Shown here: positions 1-6,530 of the stretch, one piece after another | Layout of the letters: each line of letters opens with the position of its first letter | Numbering within the stretch: the first letter of the stretch is position 1 | Assembly: GCA_002699325.1 (NCBI GenBank) | Contig: PABS01000127.1 | Coordinates: forward strand, 5,055 to 18,718 | DNA from: Ponticaulis sp. | GTDB taxonomy: Bacteria; Pseudomonadota; Alphaproteobacteria; Caulobacterales; Hyphomonadaceae | Length of the DNA: 13,664 bases | Reading direction: 5' to 3' | The notes under the pieces: model-generated | Databases searched by the model: none | Told to the model about the DNA's origin: nothing | Seen by the model: the letters and a program-made list of their open reading frames with translations, nothing else | Made by a program: the position numbers and the translations under genes

Positions 1-419
1 ACCGTGCAGACGGAAAGTTCGGTCTCACAGTCTGCCTCGCGAAGGCAGGTGTGAACGCGAGACCGGATGCGGGGCAGATTGTCACCAAATGACAAGAGCC
101 CTTCAAACTTTGCGTGCTGACGGGCGTCCTGCCAGGCGGGGTGATAGATGTACTGGCGGCGGCCTGCGTCGTCCGTGCCATATGCCTGGATATGAGCTTT
201 CTCGCTGGGCGCGATCCAGACATTCGTCCAAGCGGGCGGAATGGCGAGTTCCCGGCACCGGACGATTTGCCTGTCGCTGAGCCGATTGCCCTGACAATCG
301 AGATAGGTGAAGCCCTTCCCGGATTTTCTGCGCGTATAGCCCTGCCGATCCGTCCGAGCTGGATTGAGCCCGATACTGGTTGGCGTAACGGTGGTGTCTG
401 GCGAAAGGGGGGTGTCCAT
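1..419 (-). CDS. DNA topoisomerase IB, N-terminal part (runs off left edge)
   Basis: I translated this from the minus strand. It is open from an ATG at 419 to the window edge (139 codons). An in-frame TGA at 435-437 rules out an upstream start. Hallmarks of bacterial poxvirus-type topoisomerase IB are visible: RRKSGKGFTYLD (about residues 31-42), the LAIPPAWTNVWI block (about 57-68), then HIQAYGTD and the RRQYIYHPAWQDAR block followed by KFEGLLSFGDNLPRIR. Family members relax supercoils through a 3'-phosphotyrosyl intermediate. The catalytic domain with the active-site Tyr lies outside the window, so activity cannot be judged. There is no good Shine-Dalgarno before the ATG. It sits 15 bases behind the DUF1206 stop on the same strand, so it is probably co-transcribed and translationally coupled. 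The identification is firm from the N-terminal domain. Confidence 0.9.
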   Translation of the reverse strand, partial: MDTPLSPDTTVTPTSIGLNPARTDRQGYTRRKSGKGFTYLDCQGNRLSDRQIVRCRELAIPPAWTNVWIAPSEKAHIQAYGTDDAGRRQYIYHPAWQDARQHAKFEGLLSFGDNLPRIRSRVHTCLREADCETELSVCT

Positions 420-434
420 TATCGTGCGTGAGGA

Positions 435-1268
435 TCAGGTGACCTTGCCGGACAGCGTCATGGCATCACCGGTATTGAGGTCGACCTTCATGTATCGGGT
501 TTCAACCAGCGAATAGAGGCCATAACCGCCGATGGCGAGCGCTGCGGCCACGTAGAGATAGAGGCCATAGGGTTGGTCGCGCAGCCAGCCAAGAATTGAC
601 GAAAGCCCCTTGGCCTGATCAGCCGATCCCACAAAGGCGGCCCACATCAGGAACGCGCCGACGAGCCCGATCAGAAGACCACGACCAGCAATGGCCAGAG
701 TGATGGCCCGTCGCACATTCTGCTTGTCTGATGGTAGGTCCAGTGACTCTTCCCACTTGCCAGACAGACCGCGCCAGATCTGAATGCCGCCGATGACGAT
801 AATGCCAAGACCAGCGATCCCCAGAAGGATCGTGCCAAACGCCTGACCGAGTGCAAATTCGGCGAATTTCTCGGTTGTTCCTCCACCGCTACCGGAGTTC
901 TGGCCCATCAGAACCGAGAAAGCACCAATGCCAACCAGAAGATAGCTGGTTCCCGAAGACAACATCCCAACGCGCGCGACATATCCTTTGGCATCATTGC
1001 CTTCATCAGATGTGTCCAGAATACCCTGGATATAACGCCACAAGGCATACATCATGAGGCCGAGTCCGATCAGCACGAGGGCAATCTGTCCGCCCGTCTC
1101 TGTCTCCAGCTTCTGGAAGCTCTCTGTCGGAGAGTACCCATTTTCGGACAGGCCTGGCATGATGGCCGCTGCAAGAAGCAATGCGGCGATCAGGCCATAA
1201 ACTACAGCGCGAGCCAGCAAGCCAGCACGGGCGATGAATTCGAAAATGTTAGCGATGTGAGAAGACAT
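435..1268 (-). CDS. DUF1206 family integral membrane protein
   Basis: This 277-residue protein is built from three repeats, each with two hydrophobic helices. First helices lie at about 15-36, 99-121 and 190-214; second helices at about 59-83, 143-168 and 234-258. Repeats open with similar A-R-x-G/G-x-x-x-x patterns, and second helices end in aromatic/basic residues (MYALWRYIQG, GGIQIWRGL, YGLYSLVETRYM). This triple two-helix layout is that of DUF1206, a bacterial membrane family without an established function. The start is supported by GGAGAA six to seven bases before the ATG. It precedes the topoisomerase IB gene by 15 bases and diverges from the hotdog-domain gene at 1391. I assign no reaction. 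Confidence 0.85.
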   Translation of the reverse strand: MSSHIANIFEFIARAGLLARAVVYGLIAALLLAAAIMPGLSENGYSPTESFQKLETETGGQIALVLIGLGLMMYALWRYIQGILDTSDEGNDAKGYVARVGMLSSGTSYLLVGIGAFSVLMGQNSGSGGGTTEKFAEFALGQAFGTILLGIAGLGIIVIGGIQIWRGLSGKWEESLDLPSDKQNVRRAITLAIAGRGLLIGLVGAFLMWAAFVGSADQAKGLSSILGWLRDQPYGLYLYVAAALAIGGYGLYSLVETRYMKVDLNTGDAMTLSGKVT

Positions 1269-1390
1269 GCTTTCTCCAACGCAGGTTGCATCAAATGGTT
1301 GCCCGTATTCTGAAACAGTTTGATTGGACGGCTGAGCGTGACTTCGCTAGGGATCATCAAAACGCACGCAAACAGATATGAGGGATCACC

Positions 1391-2329
1391 ATGTTCGACA
1401 CGCCGATCAGCCGGGACGGAAATACTATTTCGGGCCCATTTCGAGCGCCAAAGCAAATGCTCGAAGATCAAAGCTATGATGGCAGCGGCAAAGGGTCGAT
1501 CCATGACGATTCAATGGCTGAGAAGCTCGGCTTCACAGCTGGTCCGATTGAGGGCCCAACCCATTTTTCGCAGTTCGATCCGCTGCTCTTCGACATCTGG
1601 GGCAAGGCCTGGTTTGAGAAGGGCTGCTTCTCATCCCATTTCAAAAACATGGTCGTGGAAGGCGAGGAAGTTCAGGCTTTCGTCGAACTGCCAGAGAATG
1701 ACTCTCAAACCCGCCTGAAATGCTGGGCCGTAAAGAAGGACGGCACGCCGGTCCTCGAAGCCAGCGCAACACTGGGCGAAGGACCCACTCTGCTCGAAGA
1801 ACGTAAGGCCAAGCTTCGCCCTCCAGAAAAGCTCGTCATCCTGGAAAAGCTGCACGTCGGTATGAAAGGGGCGGTTGATGAGATCGCGACCATGGGCGCT
1901 GACCAGCATATGGGTAAGCTCTACCCGTTCTCCCTCAAGGACAAACTCGAGGTGATTACCGAGAATGCGCCAGCCTATTCAGACGATTCTGCATCGCCAT
2001 GGGGCCGCGCCATTATTCCGACCGAAATGATGAGCGTGCTGTCCGAATATACGGTGCATGACGCCAAGTTTCCGCTCAAGCGTCCGGCAATCGGCCTGTT
2101 TGCTGATCTGGAAGTGCGGTATGTGAACGGTCCGCTCTTCGTCGGCGAAACCTATCTCATTCGTCGCGAGATCGAGGCGCTTTCTGAAAGCCGTCGCACG
2201 GAGAGCTATTGGACACGCACCAAGGTCTTCGACAAGACAGGCGAAACCCTGATTGCCGAAACCCTGCTCAATCACGCCGTGATGAAGAACTCATATCCCA
2301 AGTATGAGGAAGAACTTGCGGCCATGTAG
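1391..2329 (+). CDS. Double-hotdog (MaoC-like) protein, possible acyl-CoA hydratase or thioesterase
   Basis: This 312-residue protein has no signal peptide. The N-terminal half has a MaoC-like pattern, IHDDSMAEKLGFTAGPIEGPTHFSQF (about 37-62), which resembles the hydratase motif region (Asp/His in IHxD and a following G-x-x-x-G-P/H-G turn). The C-terminal half (about 205-300) has a second hotdog-like stretch, with YVNGPLFVGETYLIRREIEALSESRRTESYW and a closing strand ending in NHAVMKNSYP. MaoC-like proteins act on acyl-CoA or acyl-carrier substrates; the exact substrate here is unknown. The start has GAGGGA seven bases upstream. The stop codon lies inside the loop of a terminator-like hairpin. 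It is divergent from DUF1206 and probably monocistronic. The fold assignment is moderate and the activity is inference. Confidence 0.65.
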   Translation: MFDTPISRDGNTISGPFRAPKQMLEDQSYDGSGKGSIHDDSMAEKLGFTAGPIEGPTHFSQFDPLLFDIWGKAWFEKGCFSSHFKNMVVEGEEVQAFVELPENDSQTRLKCWAVKKDGTPVLEASATLGEGPTLLEERKAKLRPPEKLVILEKLHVGMKGAVDEIATMGADQHMGKLYPFSLKDKLEVITENAPAYSDDSASPWGRAIIPTEMMSVLSEYTVHDAKFPLKRPAIGLFADLEVRYVNGPLFVGETYLIRREIEALSESRRTESYWTRTKVFDKTGETLIAETLLNHAVMKNSYPKYEEELAAM

Positions 2330-2340
2330 GCCGCTTTTTT
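2318..2340 (+). terminator. Rho-independent terminator overlapping the stop codon of the hotdog gene
   Basis: A perfect six-base stem, GCGGCC (2318-2323) with GGCCGC (2329-2334), closes a five-base loop ATGTA and is followed directly by six T residues (2335-2340). The hotdog gene's stop codon TAG (2327-2329) lies in the loop and the first base of the right arm. The last codons therefore double as the terminator stem. It separates this gene from the next one. Confidence 0.75.
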
Positions 2341-2414
2341 CCCTGCGAGCAGATCAAACCAAGTTGAAGCCTGGCCCTGTGAGTGTCAGTTTACGGCAAA
2401 CACAGGGAGGTTTC

Positions 2415-2939
2415 ATGTCATTCACGCTCTATGACGCATCAGTCGCAGGCTTCATTCGCACGACTGAGGCGGTCGCCGGCATTCTGAAACGAGGCCGCGC
2501 GCACTATGAAGACAACGCGCTGGACCTCGAAAGCGCCACGGAGGAGCGCCTCTGTGGCGACATGCATCCGTTGCACTTCCAGATCAATTCTGTCCGTCAC
2601 CATTCGGTGAATGCAATTCGTGGCATAAAGGGGGGAAGTTTCGAGCCGCCCAAACCACTCGAAAAGACCGATTTTCAGAGCCTTCAGGATCTTGTCCAGT
2701 CCACGATTGACGAACTGAAGTCCTATGAGGCTGACGAGATCAACGGCCTGTATGGCCGTGATCTTGTGTTCAAGCTCGGGGAGCGGGAAATGCCGTTTCT
2801 TGCCGAAGGCTTTTTGATGTCCTTCAGCGTCCCGAACTTTCATTTCCACGCCACCACGGCCTATGACATTTTCCGAATGAAAGGCGTACCGCTCGGCAAG
2901 CGCGACTATATTTCCAAGCTGGTTCTGAAGTCCGGCTGA
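2415..2939 (+). CDS. DUF1993 family protein (DinB-like four-helix fold)
   Basis: This is a cytosolic protein of 174 residues. I chose the ATG at 2415 because AGGGAGG ends four bases before it; the frame is open further upstream, but that would run through the preceding terminator. Family features are clear: an N-terminal T-x-Y-D-A-S-V start, CGDMHPLHFQINSVRHHSVNAIRG (about residues 48-71), and the C-terminal signature SFSVPNFHFHATTAYDIFRMKGVPLGKRDYI (about 138-168). That matches the DUF1993 pattern LPNFYFHxxTAYAxLRxxGVxLGKxDf. DUF1993 is related to DinB-like metal-binding helical bundles. His residues suitable for metal binding are present (in MHPLHF, RHHS and FHFH), but no reaction is established. 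It probably has its own transcript, given the terminator upstream. Confidence 0.88.
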   Translation: MSFTLYDASVAGFIRTTEAVAGILKRGRAHYEDNALDLESATEERLCGDMHPLHFQINSVRHHSVNAIRGIKGGSFEPPKPLEKTDFQSLQDLVQSTIDELKSYEADEINGLYGRDLVFKLGEREMPFLAEGFLMSFSVPNFHFHATTAYDIFRMKGVPLGKRDYISKLVLKSG

Positions 2940-2948
2940 TCGAAGTGA

Positions 2949-2965
2949 AGGCGGTTCGCCCGCCT
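2949..2965 (+). terminator. GC-rich hairpin after the DUF1993 gene, possible weak terminator
   Basis: A six-base stem AGGCGG/CCGCCT with a five-base loop begins ten bases after the DUF1993 stop. No T-run follows, so it may only protect the transcript 3' end. I rate it weak. Confidence 0.3.
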
Positions 2966-2984
2966 CCCGGTCAGGCTGCAACAT

Positions 2985-3017
2985 CTGGTCAGATTTGTGG
3001 ATCTTATGATTGACCAG
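2985..3017 (+). promoter_or_regulatory. Candidate promoter and operator of the FAD oxidoreductase gene
   Basis: A seven-base perfect inverted repeat, CTGGTCA (2985-2991) and TGACCAG (3011-3017), brackets TATGAT (3005-3010), a five-of-six match to the -10 consensus. The left arm falls in the -35 region, where there is no good TTGACA match. The site is about 50 bases before the start codon at 3065. An operator with arms on both sides of the -10 element is one reading; an RNA hairpin is another. Confidence 0.3.
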
Positions 3018-3064
3018 GCTTGCTAATCCCGACGTCATTGAAGCTCTTGAGAGAAGGAGTTTAC

Positions 3065-4186
3065 ATGCAGCGTCGCCAGTTCATCACCGGAGCCGGGGCG
3101 ATGAGCCTTGCGGCCTGTGCCTCATCTCCTTCAGTCCGTGAGCCGACGGCATCCAAACCTTATTGGAAGAACTTTGCGCCAGTGCGATCAGACATGAGCC
3201 GGGTGACACGCACGCTGGTGGGTCTGCGTCCCTACCGCCCGCAAGGCTACCGCCTCGACTGGGAAGTGATGGGCGAGAAAACCGTGGTTCATAGCTACGG
3301 TCATGGCGGCTGTGGGGTGACGATGTCCTGGGGCACCTCTGTGGTGGCTGCAGACTATGCATCGGATACCGGCGTAGAAGATGTCGCAGTGCTTGGTTGT
3401 GGCGTGCAGGGGCTGACTGCTGCGCTGGTGCTGGCGCGACGCGGCCACAATGTCACTATATATGCGGAGGACCTGCCGCCCCATACCACGTCAAACATTG
3501 CCGGCGTTCTCTGGATGCCGACAACCTATTACGACGACAATGAAGTGACGCCTGAATGGCTCTCATGGAATCGCAAGCTGATCCGGATGGCCTGGCTTGG
3601 CTTTATTCCCTACGTGAACCGGCCCGGATATGGCGTCTATTGGGCAGATCACCATGCGCTCAGCCAGCGACAACCGAATAACTGGAACGCGCTTCCTGGC
3701 GGCAATGATCTTTATCCCGAACTTTCCCTCACTGAGGGGCAGGGCAATCTGTTTGATTATCCGTTTCAGCAGCGCTTCAAAGCGATGATCATTGATCCGG
3801 ACTATTATCTGGACGCCATACTGAAAGACGCTCAGCTGGCAGGCGCACGGATTGAACAGCGGTCCTTCTCTGATCTCAGTGACGTGATGGCTCTGCCGCA
3901 ATCGACCATCGTCAATTGTACCGGGCTCGGCGCAGGCGCGCTGTTCGGCGATGATACGATCAAGCCGGTGCGCGGTCAGCTGACCCATCTTCTGCCGCAA
4001 AAGGATATCACTTATTCCTACGTCGCGCCGACCTCAAATGGCGTGCTCTATATGTTTCCGCGAAAGACCGGCATCGTCCTCGGCGGTACAACGGACTATG
4101 GCGAATGGGGGCGTGACCCGAACCCGGATGAAATCCGACGCATGGTTGAAGGCCACGGGGAACTCGCCAGCCGTATTTCTGCATAA
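3065..4186 (+). CDS. Tat-exported FAD-dependent oxidoreductase, D-amino-acid-oxidase (DAO) family, circularly permuted
   Basis: This is a 373-residue protein. The start at 3065 is supported by AGAAGGAG about seven bases upstream; an in-frame TTG at 3020 lacks support. The N-terminus MQRRQFITGAGAMSLAAC has twin arginines (3-4) and a lipobox ending at Cys18, so a Tat-exported lipoprotein is expected. Residues 50-98 hold GLRPYRPQGYRL and VVHSYGHGGCGVTMSWG, which in DAO-family enzymes form the C-terminal end; the first Arg of GLRPYRP corresponds to the carboxylate-binding Arg of D-amino-acid oxidases. Only after this comes the dinucleotide-binding motif VAVLGCGVQGL (107-117). Then follow NCTGLGAGALFGDD (284-297), PVRGQ (301-305) and YMFPRKTGIVLGGTTDYGEW (329-348). 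The protein ends at residue 373, just where canonical members would enter GLRP. Oxidation of an amine or amino acid outside the cytoplasm is likely; the substrate is unknown. Confidence 0.88.
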   Translation: MQRRQFITGAGAMSLAACASSPSVREPTASKPYWKNFAPVRSDMSRVTRTLVGLRPYRPQGYRLDWEVMGEKTVVHSYGHGGCGVTMSWGTSVVAADYASDTGVEDVAVLGCGVQGLTAALVLARRGHNVTIYAEDLPPHTTSNIAGVLWMPTTYYDDNEVTPEWLSWNRKLIRMAWLGFIPYVNRPGYGVYWADHHALSQRQPNNWNALPGGNDLYPELSLTEGQGNLFDYPFQQRFKAMIIDPDYYLDAILKDAQLAGARIEQRSFSDLSDVMALPQSTIVNCTGLGAGALFGDDTIKPVRGQLTHLLPQKDITYSYVAPTSNGVLYMFPRKTGIVLGGTTDYGEWGRDPNPDEIRRMVEGHGELASRISA

Positions 4187-4208
4187 CGATCAGTCACTGA
4201 AAAATCAT

Positions 4209-4255
4209 CAGGTCAGAGGCTGGACCTGACTCAAGGCTGGTGTCAGACCTTTTTT
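4209..4255 (+). terminator. Probable terminator after the FAD oxidoreductase gene
   Basis: Two alternative stems occur here: CAGGTC (4209-4214) with GACCTG (4223-4228), and CTGAC (4226-4230) with GTCAG (4242-4246). They are followed by ACC and six T residues (4250-4255). The second stem is nearer the T-run and would be the terminator hairpin, although its loop is eleven bases. The strength is uncertain. Confidence 0.45.
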
Positions 4256-4277
4256 AAAAGAAAAAGGGAGAGCCAAT

Positions 4278-5192
4278 ATGCCCCATATGGTCGTTAACGA
4301 CATCGGTATCGAGTATGAAGAGTATGGCCGGAAGTATGGAAAGCCATTCCTTCTGATCTGCGGGTTCACTCGCGCCATGACGTCCTGGCCTGACAGTCTC
4401 ATCGAGCAATTGGTGGACAATGGATATCGGGTCATCGTCTTCGACAATCGCGATATCGGTCTGTCACACCAGTTTGACGATAAGGGCATTCCCGATATGC
4501 GCCGCATCATGGCTGGCCTTTCCGATGGCTCAGCGACGGATCTGGCACCTTATACGCTAAACGATATGGCCAAGGACGCAGCCGAGCTTCTGAAAGCACT
4601 TGATGCGAGCCCGGCCATCGTCATGGGCACCAGCATGGGCGGCATGATTGCACAGCTTCTTGCGCTTGAGCATCCCGAGTGTGTGAAGGCGCTCATCCCG
4701 ACCATGACAACCGCCCGCAACCCGGAGATCACCATGTCTACGCCGGAAGCGGGCGCTGTGCTGATGGATCGGCCTGCAAATCCAACACGCAATGCGATTG
4801 CGCAACGCGCTGTGACGGCAAACCGTGTCATTGGCTCCGGTCCAACGCTGCAAGCAACCGACGCTGAACTGCGTGAGAGCGCCGCCAAAGAATTTGATCG
4901 CGCCTATCGCCCGGCAGGTATTTCGCGCCAATACGCAGCGATCACGGTCACGGCGCCGTGGCATGAGCGCCTGAAAGAAATCGATGTGCCGACGCTTGTT
5001 TTGCATGGCGAGAAAGACACGCTCATCCTTCCCGCGAACGGCCGTGACGTGGCTGGACGTATTCCCGGTGCAAGATATGTCGAAATTCCCGACTGGGGCC
5101 ATGACATGCCGCCAAAGGCCGTGCCCGAGCTCCTGAAGCATATCCTGCCATTTGCAGAAAGCGTTCAGGAAAAATCAGACGTCGAAGCTTAA
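4278..5192 (+). CDS. Alpha/beta hydrolase
   Basis: This 304-residue cytosolic protein has no signal peptide. It has a complete alpha/beta-hydrolase catalytic set: nucleophile elbow GTSMGG with Ser119, acid Asp247 in LHGEKDTL, and base His275 in DWGHDMP. The oxyanion-side strand FLLICGF (25-30) and VFDNRDIGLS (54-63) are typical of the family that includes esterases and peroxidase-like hydrolases such as the aclacinomycin methylesterase group. The cap region lies around 145-225. The substrate cannot be read from the sequence. AGGGAG eight bases upstream supports the start. The last 18 bases overlap the end of the DUF2855 gene on the opposite strand, so no bidirectional terminator separates them. 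Confidence 0.9.
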   Translation: MPHMVVNDIGIEYEEYGRKYGKPFLLICGFTRAMTSWPDSLIEQLVDNGYRVIVFDNRDIGLSHQFDDKGIPDMRRIMAGLSDGSATDLAPYTLNDMAKDAAELLKALDASPAIVMGTSMGGMIAQLLALEHPECVKALIPTMTTARNPEITMSTPEAGAVLMDRPANPTRNAIAQRAVTANRVIGSGPTLQATDAELRESAAKEFDRAYRPAGISRQYAAITVTAPWHERLKEIDVPTLVLHGEKDTLILPANGRDVAGRIPGARYVEIPDWGHDMPPKAVPELLKHILPFAESVQEKSDVEA

Positions 5193-6311
5193 TACAAAGC
5201 CTTCACTCGGCAGAACTTTACCCTGCAGGACGCGATCATAACATTCCAGGATCGCGTCCGTGCCAATGCCGCGTGCGGTCTTAATCCACTGCGAGGCCGG
5301 GCCGTAGAATTCGAGAAGCTTCTCCCAGACCCGCTCCTGCAACTCCTGCAGACCCCATTCTTCCGTCAGCTTATCGCCTTCGGCTGTGGCCGCGAAAAAC
5401 TTTGGCTTCGGGCCAGGAAGGTCTGCAAACTCAGGATAAGGTGAGGCGTCCTGCCAATGAGTGGTGCCAACGCGATAGGTCACCTTCAGTGCGTCCCGAA
5501 GCGCCGTGTGAACAGACATCATCCGCTCAGGCGACCCGGTGAAATCCAGGAATATCGATGACTTGTAGGGCAGCTTGTCGGCGATCTCATCATAGAGCAG
5601 AACGTCATCATAGTTCTGGCTATTCTTGGCGAAGGCTCTGCCGGTTTTAGAGGTAAGGCCCACCACCTGCATGTCATTCTTGCGTAACAGCCAGGCGAGC
5701 GCCATGGCTGTTTTGCTTGAGGCGCTTGAGATTACGATCTGATCGACGCCGTAAAACGACATCTGCTTCAAATGCTGGTCCAAGACAAAAGCCGTGAGAA
5801 AGAGCGGGCGGAAGAGAAGCTGCTGGTTCTCATAATCGGCTCGATAGGAGGGGTCAGAGGATACGCGAATATAGCGATTATAGAATGACGGCAGATGTTC
5901 GCGCGCCGGAGCGCTTTCATAAAAGCCGTAGTCGTCAGTTTCTCCCGGCGTCAGGACGACCGATGTGGCCATCGGAAAATAGCCATAAAACCGCTCACCG
6001 GGTTCGATATCGTTGTGCAGGCTTTCTTCCACGGTGGCGAAGCCCCAGACCGGGAGGTTGGCCCAGCCCTGAGACGTTGCCGGAAAGAATTTCCAGTACT
6101 TCAGCGCATCGCCAAACAAGCCATAGGAGACGTTGTTGGCCGTGAATGAGAATTTTTCAAGGCTGAGCAGAACCTGCCCAGATTCTATCGTTTGTTCCGG
6201 TATCTGAACAACGCGCGTATGGCGCAGGTCAGACCGATCAATCTCGAGTCCGCACGCAGAGTTGGCAGTCATTGGCTGATACCGTTCCAGTTCCACAACC
6301 GGTGAAAACAT
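5175..6311 (-). CDS. DUF2855 family protein (MDR-reductase-like)
   Basis: This is a 378-residue protein. The start at 6311 has TGAGGA six bases upstream; a later Met (residue 14) has none. Features match DUF2855, a family resembling zinc-free medium-chain dehydrogenases/reductases. These are an N-terminal GroES-like part with FSFTANNVSYGLFGDALKYW (54-73) and a PVWGFATV strand (87-94). A nucleotide-binding half follows, with IVISSASSKTAMALAWLL (192-209), VVGLTSKTG (216-224), LLYDE (238-242) and SSIFLDFTGSPE (251-262). The SSASSKTA loop would replace the usual glycine-rich NAD(P) loop. The function is unknown; oxidoreductase activity is inference. Its 3' end overlaps the alpha/beta hydrolase gene by 18 bases tail-to-tail. 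The long upstream spacer (6312-6530) suggests its own promoter. Confidence 0.82.
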   Translation of the reverse strand: MFSPVVELERYQPMTANSACGLEIDRSDLRHTRVVQIPEQTIESGQVLLSLEKFSFTANNVSYGLFGDALKYWKFFPATSQGWANLPVWGFATVEESLHNDIEPGERFYGYFPMATSVVLTPGETDDYGFYESAPAREHLPSFYNRYIRVSSDPSYRADYENQQLLFRPLFLTAFVLDQHLKQMSFYGVDQIVISSASSKTAMALAWLLRKNDMQVVGLTSKTGRAFAKNSQNYDDVLLYDEIADKLPYKSSIFLDFTGSPERMMSVHTALRDALKVTYRVGTTHWQDASPYPEFADLPGPKPKFFAATAEGDKLTEEWGLQELQERVWEKLLEFYGPASQWIKTARGIGTDAILECYDRVLQGKVLPSEGFVLSFDV

Positions 6312-6447
6312 GATTTTTCCTCATGTTATGTCGGTCACACAGCCAGATGTTCAATAGGTAATCGACGTTGCTTCCGTCCATTGCCCAAAAGGGCTCGGAC
6401 ACAGCCATGGCTGCGCGCACCAAGAGTTCATGCCTGGCACTCTACTC

Positions 6448-6463
6448 GCCGGAACAATCCGGC
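6448..6463. other. GC-rich inverted repeat in the spacer between the rluB-type and DUF2855 genes
   Basis: The 219-base spacer 6312-6530 holds no convincing gene. It contains a perfect six-base stem, GCCGGA/TCCGGC, with a four-base loop. On the minus strand, the direction of both flanking genes, no T-run follows, so a classic terminator is unlikely. The hairpin could mark the 3' end of the upstream minus-strand transcript. A 12-base palindrome CAGCCATGGCTG lies at 6402-6413, and a purine-rich minus-strand tract covers 6497-6507. Confidence 0.35.
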
Positions 6464-6530
6464 CGATTTTATGGACTATGGTCCTCCGCTGGTGCTTTTC
6501 TTTTTTTACGCACCTTGGGGAAATTATAAC

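Noticed and set aside
114..431. Open plus-strand frame of 105 codons at the left edge
   Set aside because: It is antisense to the topoisomerase IB N-terminus, whose conserved motifs are on the minus strand. The plus-strand translation resembles nothing and lacks a ribosome-binding site.
3020..3064. TTG start extending the FAD oxidoreductase by 15 residues
   Set aside because: It would bury the twin-arginine signal and lacks a ribosome-binding site, whereas the ATG at 3065 has a strong one.
6331..6358. TTGAAC and CATAAC on the minus strand as a promoter for DUF2855
   Set aside because: Transcription would begin inside the ribosome-binding site only about ten bases before the start codon, which is hard to reconcile with the good Shine-Dalgarno there.
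6402..6413. 12-base palindrome CAGCCATGGCTG in the spacer before DUF2855
   Set aside because: A single short palindrome about 90 bases before the start codon, without a second copy or adjacent promoter elements, is not enough to call an operator.
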